From JAVBNF01 sp031551725 (GTDB taxonomy: Bacteria > Bacteroidota > Bacteroidia > Bacteroidales > P3): DNA of 38,646 nt. Where the stretch lies: NCBI GenBank assembly GCA_031551725.1, contig JAVBNF010000067.1, positions 1 through 38,646 of the forward strand. Direction: 5' to 3'. The translations under genes were made by a program, and so were the position numbers. How positions within the stretch are numbered: the stretch's first letter is position 1; every line of letters begins with the position of its first letter. The notes beneath the pieces were generated by a model that did not search any database, had not been told where the DNA came from, and was given only the letters and a program-made list of their open reading frames with translations. Of this stretch, positions 1 through 5,846 are shown in pieces.

Positions 1-126
1 CCCTGTTGTCAAAGGGGCACCCGCGAGGGGTGCCCGTACAGCAATCGGTGGCACGTTGTTGTTGGCAGGGCGAACACGTGGGTTCGCCCGTACAGCCGCA
101 GCCGATAATTGTAATTGTGTTTTCAT
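1..126 (-). CDS. Possible 5' end of a gene running off the left edge, unknown product
   Basis: An ATG at 126-124 on the minus strand opens a frame of 42 codons that stays open to the window edge. It begins MKTQLQLSAAAVRANPRV and is rich in Ala, Pro, Arg and Asn. It lies directly downstream of the leader/attenuator at 191-333, so it is where a regulated gene is expected. Two palindromic repeats (15-41 and 68-95) lie inside the frame and would encode AVRAPLAGAP and AVRANPRVRP. I do not recognise the product. The composition is odd for a conserved enzyme, so the true start could lie further left and this stretch could be untranslated. Confidence is low. Confidence 0.3.
   Translation of the reverse strand, partial: MKTQLQLSAAAVRANPRVRPANNNVPPIAVRAPLAGAPLTTG
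15..41. repeat. Palindromic element, copy 1
   Basis: GGGCACCC (15-22) and GGGTGCCC (28-35) form an 8-bp perfect stem around GCGAG, followed by GTACAG. Copy 2 has the same layout with different arms. Read on the minus strand both begin GCTGTACGGGC. Confidence 0.7.
68..95. repeat. Palindromic element, copy 2
   Basis: GGGCGAAC (68-75) and GTTCGCCC (82-89) form an 8-bp perfect stem around ACGTGG, followed by GTACAG as in copy 1. The element at 35010-35029 has the same ACGTGG loop but different, still complementary arms. Confidence 0.7.
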
Positions 127-190
127 GTTGTGTTGTATTTAATTGTTAATCATTTTCTAACAAGACCCGAAGGGTCTGTATATGCATAAC

Positions 191-267
191 AAAAAGGCGC
201 GAGTTGAATTCTTATTCTGTTAGAGGTACCACCACGCACCACGAAGAAATAAGACACAACTCACGCC
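191..267 (-). terminator. Long terminator hairpin of the leader
   Basis: On the minus strand GGCGTGAGTTG (267-257) pairs with CAACTCGCGCC (206-196). The single mismatch becomes a G-U wobble only on this strand. The hairpin is followed by TTTTTGTT. An inner stretch CTTATTT/GAAUAAG can also pair. The wobble and the T-run both orient it leftwards. Confidence 0.6.
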
Positions 268-279
268 GGAACACAGCAT
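220..279 (-). CDS. Putative leader peptide MLCSGVSCVLFLRGAWWYL
   Basis: A 19-codon frame from ATG (279-277) to TAA (222-220). Two consecutive Trp codons are followed by Tyr and Leu just before the stop, and Phe is also present. Codons 5-8 form the 5' arm of the terminator hairpin, and the Trp codons sit in the hairpin's loop. The peptide would act in cis by ribosome position, stalling when charged tRNA-Trp is scarce. No ribosome-binding site is obvious, which is normal in Bacteroidota. Chance occurrence of so short a frame cannot be excluded, but its position inside a hairpin with a U-run argues for function. Confidence 0.45.
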   Translation of the reverse strand: MLCSGVSCVLFLRGAWWYL

Positions 280-405
280 GAGCGTATCGCTTATTAAATC
301 CCTCTTCTAAAATTTTGGTGGTTTTCTAACAGAGAATTTAAAGCTTACGCTTTTTTTATTTATTTAATTAGTGTTTTTCTATAAAATTAGTTTTAGTTTT
401 TTTTA

Positions 406-474
406 TGTACGATGCACGAGATACGATGTACGAGAAGAAAACATCCTCGTATATCGTACATCTGACATCGTACA
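406..474. repeat. Nested inverted repeat built from TACGATGTACGAG-like words
   Basis: The outer arms TGTACGATG (406-414) and CATCGTACA (466-474) are 9-bp perfect, and the inner arms TACGAG (429-434) and CTCGTA (446-451) enclose an 11-base loop. It would lie at the very 5' end of the leftward leader transcript, or act as a weak end for trxB transcripts. Confidence 0.6.
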
Positions 475-483
475 CTACTTTTG

Positions 484-514
484 CAAAGGTAGAAATATTT
501 TTTGAATTTACAAA
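484..514 (-). promoter_or_regulatory. Promoter for the leftward leader transcript
   Basis: On the minus strand TTTG (514-511), a 19-base spacer, then TACCTTTG (491-484). This matches the Bacteroidota housekeeping consensus TTG-N19/20-TAnnTTTG. The predicted start is near 477, giving a leader of about 350 bases. It begins 3 bases after the trxB stop codon. Confidence 0.65.
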
Positions 515-516
515 AA

Positions 517-1461
517 TTACAACGGATTACACATGATAAAACGTTCAGCTTCGATAGCAGCTTGACAGCCGGTGCCTGCCGAAGTGATGCCTTGGCGATA
601 GTGCGGATCTTGTACGTCGCCGGCAGCAAAAACACCCGGAACATTGGTTCTTACAGTTCCGTTTTGTGTTTTGATGTATCCTGCTTCATCCAAATCAATT
701 TGTCCTTTGAACACATCGGTATTCGGTTGGTGTCCAACGGCCACAAAGAATCCGGTAATTTTAATATCGCGTTCTTCTCCGGTTTTGTTATTTACCAAAT
801 GTGCTCCGGTAACACCGTCGTTTTGATTTCCAAGGATTTCTTTGGTGGAAGAATTCCACAAAATTTCGATTTTCGGATTCGTCATCACACGGTGCTGCAT
901 AGCTTTGGAAGCACGCAATTCATCACGACGAACAATTAAATATACTTTATTGCAAATATTTGCCAAATAAGAAGCCTCTTCGGTAGCGGTATCGCCGCCG
1001 CCTACAACAGCCACATCTTGTCCGCGATAGAAAAATCCGTCGCATGTAGCGCAAGCGGAAACGCCCATGCCGGCAAATGTTTTTTCAGATTCCAATCCCA
1101 ACCAACGGGCAGAAGCACCTGTAGCAATAATCACGGTTTCTGCCAAAATCTCTTGTTTATCTTCAATCGTGATTTTAAATGGACGTTTTGAGAAATCGGC
1201 TTTAGTAACCATTCCCGAACGGATATCGGTTTTAAAACGTTCGGCCTGTTTGCGCAAATCTTCCATCAACTGCGGTCCGGTAATGCCTTCGGGATAACCG
1301 GGAAAGTTTTCAACTTCGGTGGTGATGGTTAATTGTCCGCCCGGCGTGTTCCCTTGATATAAAACAGGGCTCAAATCCGCACGTGCAGCGTAAATAGCAG
1401 CGGTATATCCGGCAGGACCGGAACCAATAATCAAACATTTTACTTTTTCGATTTCGCTCAT
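517..1461 (-). CDS. trxB: Thioredoxin-disulfide reductase
   Basis: A 314-residue flavoenzyme that reduces thioredoxin with NADPH in the cytoplasm. The FAD-binding GSGPAG is at residues 13-18, the redox-active CATC motif at 137-140, and the NADPH-binding GGGDTA at 154-159. A second FAD motif (VFAAGDVQD) lies near the C-terminus. Length and motif order match the low-molecular-weight TrxR family throughout. It appears to be a single gene with its own -10-like box at 1487-1494. No thioredoxin gene is adjacent. Confidence is very high. Confidence 0.97.
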   Translation of the reverse strand: MSEIEKVKCLIIGSGPAGYTAAIYAARADLSPVLYQGNTPGGQLTITTEVENFPGYPEGITGPQLMEDLRKQAERFKTDIRSGMVTKADFSKRPFKITIEDKQEILAETVIIATGASARWLGLESEKTFAGMGVSACATCDGFFYRGQDVAVVGGGDTATEEASYLANICNKVYLIVRRDELRASKAMQHRVMTNPKIEILWNSSTKEILGNQNDGVTGAHLVNNKTGEERDIKITGFFVAVGHQPNTDVFKGQIDLDEAGYIKTQNGTVRTNVPGVFAAGDVQDPHYRQGITSAGTGCQAAIEAERFIMCNPL

Positions 1462-1486
1462 GATTTTGTCGTTTTATTTGAAGATG

Positions 1487-1494
1487 CAAATATA
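1487..1494 (-). promoter_or_regulatory. Probable -7 box of trxB
   Basis: TATATTTG on the minus strand fits TAnnTTTG, 25 bases before the trxB ATG. No convincing TTG box is seen upstream. Confidence 0.45.
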
Positions 1495-1549
1495 CAAAAT
1501 TTTTGTGAATAAAATATAAATTAAAATTCCGCGGTGACACTGCGTGTAT

Positions 1550-1606
1550 CTTTGCCTGCGGCAAAGGGTTATCGCAAATTTTCGCAGATGACGCGGATTT
1601 ACGCAG
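1550..1606. repeat. Intergenic hairpin plus CGCAGAT word repeats
   Basis: CTTTGCC (1550-1556) and GGCAAAG (1560-1566) form a 7-bp stem. Next come repeated words CGCAGAT, CGCGGAT and CGCAGAT, ending just before the porQ stop codon. The stem may contribute to ending porQ transcripts. The remainder of the 1462-1614 gap is AT-rich. Confidence 0.5.
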
Positions 1607-1614
1607 ATAAATTG

Positions 1615-2634
1615 TTAAAATTTTGTTTGAAAGGTGATGTAATTCGGGGAGCCGGATAAATGGTATTTGGCACGGGCGTAGCCGATTTGGAATTTCGAGA
1701 AATTCAATCCAAATCCCCACGAAATACCAACCGTGGAAGGAGTGCTTTCTTCCATCAAATCTTGACGGCGGTTGTAGTTAAATCCGACATCGAAATAAAA
1801 TCTTTTTACAGGAATGAATTCAATACCAATTACGACATGACGCATTGCATTATCTGCAAAGTTTGTAAAGTTGGATTTTTCTTTTGTTTCTCCTGTTGTC
1901 GGATCTATTTCTTTGCGTTGCGCATCTTCTGTTTGCATGTCCCAACGTTCCAGATGCTGGAGCAGAAGGGATAAGCGGAATGGTGCGTGCGCCAGTTTTT
2001 GCGACAAGCCTGCATCTATTTGAAAAGGGACCAATTCGCGCGAATCGTGGAATTTCACAATTTGAAATCCGATATTGCGAAACATCAAAGATGCCGAAAA
2101 TAATTTGTTAGGGGAAGTATAGCCGGCCGCAACATCAACAGCAACGGACCATGAACGGTATACATCAATATTCGAAAATATATTTTTGAAATTAGCACCA
2201 ATAAAAAACATCGAATCGACAATGGGCTTTGCCCAACCTAAACCCAACATGTAATCGGATGCCCCAAATGTTCCGGATTCATTGCCGTTTTCGTCGGTAT
2301 AAGGTTCGCGTCCGTAATTCACATATTGTAAAGTGGCAACATAACTGCCGAATTTATCAAATGTATGGCTATAGGCGGCCGTTCCGTAATTTACAGTATA
2401 ATAATTTGTAAAATTAAATGCAAATTTCTGATGCATGGCGGGAGAAATGAACGATGGGTTGGTAATTCCGACATTGATATCGCCATCGTTTACAGTAATA
2501 AAATTGCTTCCCAAAGCCGCTATCCGTGCAGAAGTAGCCAAATCGAAAGAAGAATTAATGTACTTCCCTCCCACTTGCGCATGAAGTGCAAGATTCAAAA
2601 AACAGAAAATTATATACGCGTAAATTTTTCTCAT
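1615..2634 (-). CDS. porQ: Type IX secretion system outer-membrane protein PorQ
   Basis: A 339-residue protein with a signal peptide (about 1-19, ending LHAQ) followed by the PorQ-like start GGKYINSSFDLATSARIAAL. It continues as an aromatic-rich beta-barrel and ends in Phe (ITFQTKF), as outer-membrane barrels do. PorQ is a type IX secretion component in Bacteroidota. Its ATG overlaps the stop of the upstream MORN-like gene (ATGA), so the two are probably translationally coupled. It is the last gene of the operon that starts at 5790. The placement beside heptose genes fits a secretion system whose cargo is anchored to LPS in some species, but that link is inference. Confidence 0.85.
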   Translation of the reverse strand: MRKIYAYIIFCFLNLALHAQVGGKYINSSFDLATSARIAALGSNFITVNDGDINVGITNPSFISPAMHQKFAFNFTNYYTVNYGTAAYSHTFDKFGSYVATLQYVNYGREPYTDENGNESGTFGASDYMLGLGWAKPIVDSMFFIGANFKNIFSNIDVYRSWSVAVDVAAGYTSPNKLFSASLMFRNIGFQIVKFHDSRELVPFQIDAGLSQKLAHAPFRLSLLLQHLERWDMQTEDAQRKEIDPTTGETKEKSNFTNFADNAMRHVVIGIEFIPVKRFYFDVGFNYNRRQDLMEESTPSTVGISWGFGLNFSKFQIGYARAKYHLSGSPNYITFQTKF

Positions 2635-3677
2635 TCTTTGCCAACCGGCTCTTCGCTTAGTATATATCTGGCTGACTGTAATCCATTTTCATCTAATTCG
2701 ACATCTAACGAAGTATCTGATTTTAATTTCAACGAGGCTTTTCCCGGTGCATATTCGTCGATGACTTTGATTTCTTTAAATGCTACGAAAAACGTAGGAT
2801 TTGCAAAGAAGAAAAAATCGGTATCGAACAATCCTGTTAATTCTTCGAAACTCTGATCGGCGATCAATTCGCTGCCCGACTGCATTTTAAGTAGGATTTT
2901 CATGCCGTTTGTAGTAAGATACAAAACAGTATCCATATCCACTAAATTCAATTTCTCACCAGTGTACACTGCAACCAAACGTTTTTTCAATTGATTATGC
3001 AGATAAGTGTCTTGCTTTTTCAAACGTTTGTCGGGTGCATAAAACATCCAGTTTCCTTCGTGCAAGCCATCGGCATACATTCCGAAAATGGAGGTGTCGC
3101 CATTTGCAAATGTTGCCAAATAAGGCCCGTCGGAAAGATTCAGTTTGTAGGTTGTTGTTTGTGTTTGTCCGGTTTCACCTTTTTGCCACCATTTACCATT
3201 GCGCAAGCCACGGTACCATTCCTGCGTTTCAATAACGGTATCGTTAAGAAAAACTTTGGAAATCCCCTCCAACAGTCCTTTTTTATAAAATTCTTCTTTT
3301 ATCAATTTTCCTTTTTCGTTATAAAAAAACCACGTGCTATCGCGTTCCTGGTCTAAATAAAAACCTCTTGCAAAAAGCGTGCCATTGCTTCGATAAACGG
3401 TTGTTTTAGCTGCATATCCTTGGCGGAAATATTCGGAAACGGCTATAACATGCATGGAATCATCATAATATTTAAACGTTCCGTATGGCTGATTATCTTT
3501 AAATTGTCCGATATATTTTAGTTTACCGTCTTCGTATTTATGCCAAACACCTTGACGACGGCCTTTTTTATCTACAAAATTGGTGTCCGTTGCTTTTTGT
3601 GCAAAACTGTTTTGTGTTGTCAAAACAACTGCAAATATTAATAAAAATAAGTATTTCAACAATTTTTTATTTTGCAT
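2631..3677 (-). CDS. Exported MORN-like/YwqK-like repeat protein
   Basis: About 348 residues from an ATG at 3677. This start is chosen because it gives a clean signal peptide (MQNKKLLKYLFLLIFAVVL...FAQ) and overlaps the upstream stop by only 11 bases; an in-frame ATG at 3731 would extend well into the neighbour. The body has repeated 'GxWxxYxxGKLxxxGxFKxxxxxGxxxxY' units (for example RRQGVWHKYEDGKLKYIG), the pattern of MORN-like or YwqK-family repeats. The C-terminal 120 residues lack these repeats. Such proteins are usually surface or periplasmic; the function is unknown. It sits between gmhB and porQ with overlaps at both ends, so it may serve the secretion or envelope pathway. Confidence 0.75.
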   Translation of the reverse strand: MQNKKLLKYLFLLIFAVVLTTQNSFAQKATDTNFVDKKGRRQGVWHKYEDGKLKYIGQFKDNQPYGTFKYYDDSMHVIAVSEYFRQGYAAKTTVYRSNGTLFARGFYLDQERDSTWFFYNEKGKLIKEEFYKKGLLEGISKVFLNDTVIETQEWYRGLRNGKWWQKGETGQTQTTTYKLNLSDGPYLATFANGDTSIFGMYADGLHEGNWMFYAPDKRLKKQDTYLHNQLKKRLVAVYTGEKLNLVDMDTVLYLTTNGMKILLKMQSGSELIADQSFEELTGLFDTDFFFFANPTFFVAFKEIKVIDEYAPGKASLKLKSDTSLDVELDENGLQSARYILSEEPVGKE

Positions 3678-4230
3678 TTTGTACTTCGATTTGTTTGGCA
3701 AATTGATATAAATTTTCAACGGTTTCATCAATTAGACATGCATTTTCGGAGATCTTATGTTTATCCGAACTCACGAAAACAGTGAACATTCCCAAGCGTT
3801 TCCCGAATTCCACATCGGAAATGGAATCTCCAACCATGATGGATTTTTTAAAACGGATTTCCGGAAACTCTTTGCGAGCTTTCAATCCCATACCCACGTT
3901 GGGTTTACGGGTAATATGCCGTTCATGTTTCAAATGCGGAGAAAAATAGACCGCATCCATACGGCCGCCTTTTGCTGCGATTTCCGCTTTCATTTTATCA
4001 TGAATTTTATGCAAAATTGTTTCATCCATTAAACCTTTGCCAACACCTTGCTGATTGGTAACCACAATAATTCGCCCTGCATATTTACTTAAAATTGCAA
4101 TGGCTTCGGGCACGTTTTCGATAAACTCGAATTCTGTTTCCGTTTTCACATAATCATCCACCAAACGACGATTGATAACGCCGTCGCGGTCGAGAAAGAT
4201 GGTCCAAGTTGTATCAATATGCGGCAACAT
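3667..4230 (-). CDS. gmhB: HAD-family phosphatase, GmhB-like (heptose bisphosphate phosphatase)
   Basis: A 187-residue HAD-IIIA phosphatase. Motif I is FLDRDGVIN with Asp14 and Asp16, motif II is VVTNQQGVGKG, and GDSISDVEFG supplies the C-terminal metal-binding acids. GmhB removes the 7-phosphate of heptose 1,7-bisphosphate in ADP-heptose synthesis for LPS, and gmhA lies 37 bases upstream, which supports the role. One oddity: characterised GmhB enzymes have a four-ligand Cys/His zinc loop before RKP. Here the matching stretch SPHLKHERHITRKPN has His but no Cys, so the zinc site looks lost or altered. A different sugar phosphate is possible. Confidence 0.78.
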   Translation of the reverse strand: MLPHIDTTWTIFLDRDGVINRRLVDDYVKTETEFEFIENVPEAIAILSKYAGRIIVVTNQQGVGKGLMDETILHKIHDKMKAEIAAKGGRMDAVYFSPHLKHERHITRKPNVGMGLKARKEFPEIRFKKSIMVGDSISDVEFGKRLGMFTVFVSSDKHKISENACLIDETVENLYQFAKQIEVQNAK

Positions 4231-4267
4231 TGTTTTGTCTTTGACAGGGGTTCAACATTTTGAACCC

Positions 4268-4843
4268 TTACAATTTCGGAAACATTTGTTCTTCTACGCC
4301 TTGACAGATGATGTGTCCAATCATACCGTGCGATTCTTGAATACGCGGGGTATCCGTAGAAGGTACGTTTATTAACACATCGCAAACGTCTTTCATTTCC
4401 CCACCGGTTTCGCCGGTAAAAGCAATGACTTTCATCCCGATTTCTTTAGCAGCTTTCATGGCATTAATTACATTTGCCGAATTGCCGGAAGTCGAAATTC
4501 CGACTAAAACATCGCCGGCTTTTCCTTTGGCACGCACCATGCGCGCGTATACCTCATCGAACGAATAATCATTGGCAACAGCGGTCAAATAAGAAGTGTC
4601 TACATGTAGTGCATCTGCATTTAAAGGCGGACGATCATAGTAGAAACGTCCGGTAAATTCGGCAGCCCAATGCTGTGCATCGGCGGCACTTCCTCCATTT
4701 CCACAAAATAAAACGACACCTTTGTTTTTATAGGTTTCAACAATCATATTCACGCTTGCATCAATACGACGGATGAAATTTTCATCGGCCAAAATAGCTT
4801 GCTTAACAAGAATGGAATTGCCTATAATTTCTTTTATATTCAT
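4268..4843 (-). CDS. gmhA: Sedoheptulose 7-phosphate isomerase (SIS domain)
   Basis: 191 residues from an ATG at 4843. This start gives the usual family N-terminus (MNIKEIIGNS) and an ATGA overlap with the upstream glycosyltransferase stop; the open frame extends further upstream but without family similarity. GmhA converts sedoheptulose 7-phosphate to D-glycero-D-manno-heptose 7-phosphate, the first step of LPS heptose synthesis. SIS-domain signatures are CGNGGSAADAQHW, ISTSGNSANV and the C-terminal ESHGMIGHIICQGVE, which carries the expected Glu and His. Gene order with GmhB-like phosphatase and a glycosyltransferase supports an LPS core or surface glycan role. Confidence 0.93.
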   Translation of the reverse strand: MNIKEIIGNSILVKQAILADENFIRRIDASVNMIVETYKNKGVVLFCGNGGSAADAQHWAAEFTGRFYYDRPPLNADALHVDTSYLTAVANDYSFDEVYARMVRAKGKAGDVLVGISTSGNSANVINAMKAAKEIGMKVIAFTGETGGEMKDVCDVLINVPSTDTPRIQESHGMIGHIICQGVEEQMFPKL

Positions 4844-5790
4844 AATGTTTGATCTATTAAATATTGGTTGCGGGTGGGTGAACTGCGACTGATTAATTCT
4901 GCCAAATATCCGGCAAGGAATAATTGGGTTCCGATAATCATACACATGATGCTAAAATAAAAATACGGTGAATTTGTTATTAGTGGCGCCGGAGTTCCAT
5001 AGTGCAGATGTAATAATTTATCGATTCCGAGATATGCTGCCGCGAAAAATCCGAAGAAGAAAATCAAAGTTCCAATGCCTCCGAAAAAGTGCATGGGGCG
5101 TTTGCTGAATTTTCCGATAAACGAAATGGATAATAAGTCGAGAAACCCGTTGATAAAACGACTCATGCCGCCAAATTTGGTGTAACCATACTTGCGTGCA
5201 CGATGTTCTACTACTTTCTCTCCGATTTTCGAGAAACCCGCATTTTTAGCCAAAACAGGAACATAGCGGTGCATTTCGCCGTAAACCTCAATACTTTTTA
5301 CTACGTTTTTACGATAAGCCTTAAGTCCGCAATTAAAATCGTGCAGATAGATTTTCGACATTTTGCGAACGGCCCAATTGAATAATTTGGTTGGAATCGT
5401 TTTTGAAAGTGGATCATAACGTTTTTTCTTCCAGCCGGATACAACATCAAAACCGTCAATCATAATCATTTTATACAATTCCGGAATTTCATCGGGACTG
5501 TCTTGCATGTCGGCATCCATCGTAATAATAACATCGCCTTGAGCAGCTTCGAAACCAACATTTAAAGCGGCCGATTTACCATAGTTGCGACGAAATTTAA
5601 TACCACGTATGCAGTTATTTTTCCTCGCAAGTTCTTCGAGAACCGCCCAAGAACGGTCTTTGCTGCCATCGTCCACCATGACAATTTCATAGCTAAAGCT
5701 GTTTGCCTGCATTACACGTTCAATCCACGCCGTCAATTCAGGCAACGATTCGTCTTCGTTATAAAGGGGAATTACAACAGAAATATCCAT
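4840..5790 (-). CDS. Family 2 glycosyltransferase, polyprenyl-phosphate sugar synthase type
   Basis: 316 residues. The GT-A domain starts MDISVVIPLYNEDESLPEL, with VDDGSKD, and DADMQDSPDE as the metal-binding acid motif. Two hydrophobic segments near the C-terminus (around 228-255 and 265-295) are the usual membrane anchors of DPM1/GtrB/ArnC-like enzymes, which load a sugar onto a lipid phosphate at the inner face of the membrane. It is the first gene of the operon leading into gmhA, gmhB, the MORN-like gene and porQ, with a good promoter at 5811-5841. The sugar and acceptor cannot be read from the sequence. Confidence 0.88.
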   Translation of the reverse strand: MDISVVIPLYNEDESLPELTAWIERVMQANSFSYEIVMVDDGSKDRSWAVLEELARKNNCIRGIKFRRNYGKSAALNVGFEAAQGDVIITMDADMQDSPDEIPELYKMIMIDGFDVVSGWKKKRYDPLSKTIPTKLFNWAVRKMSKIYLHDFNCGLKAYRKNVVKSIEVYGEMHRYVPVLAKNAGFSKIGEKVVEHRARKYGYTKFGGMSRFINGFLDLLSISFIGKFSKRPMHFFGGIGTLIFFFGFFAAAYLGIDKLLHLHYGTPAPLITNSPYFYFSIMCMIIGTQLFLAGYLAELISRSSPTRNQYLIDQTL

Positions 5791-5810
5791 ATTTTTGACT
5801 TATAAAAAAA

Positions 5811-5841
5811 CAAAGATACGAATTTTCGTTGAATATTTCAA
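5811..5841 (-). promoter_or_regulatory. Promoter of the glycosyltransferase-gmhAB-porQ operon
   Basis: On the minus strand TTG (5841-5839), a 20-base spacer and TATCTTTG (5818-5811), fitting the Bacteroidota consensus. It lies immediately 3' of the surface-protein gene that ends at 5847. Confidence 0.65.
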
Positions 5842-5846
5842 CAAGC

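Larger units (their letters stand above)
153..333 (-). promoter_or_regulatory. Candidate leader-peptide attenuator with competing pairings
   Basis: On the minus strand, from a promoter at 484-514, the order is as follows. TGTTAGAAAA (331-322); a small ORF (279-220) with Trp-Trp-Tyr codons; a segment CTAACAGA (223-216) straddling its stop codon; the 3' arm of a long hairpin (206-196) and a T-run; a hairpin AGACCC-TTC-GGGTCT (177-163); a second TGTTAGAAAA (162-153); then the candidate ATG at 126. Both TGTTAG copies are complementary to the stop-codon segment, so alternative pairings are possible. This resembles ribosome-stalling attenuators of amino-acid operons. The aromatic codons suggest Trp or aromatic amino acid control, but this is inferred from sequence alone. 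Confidence 0.5.
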
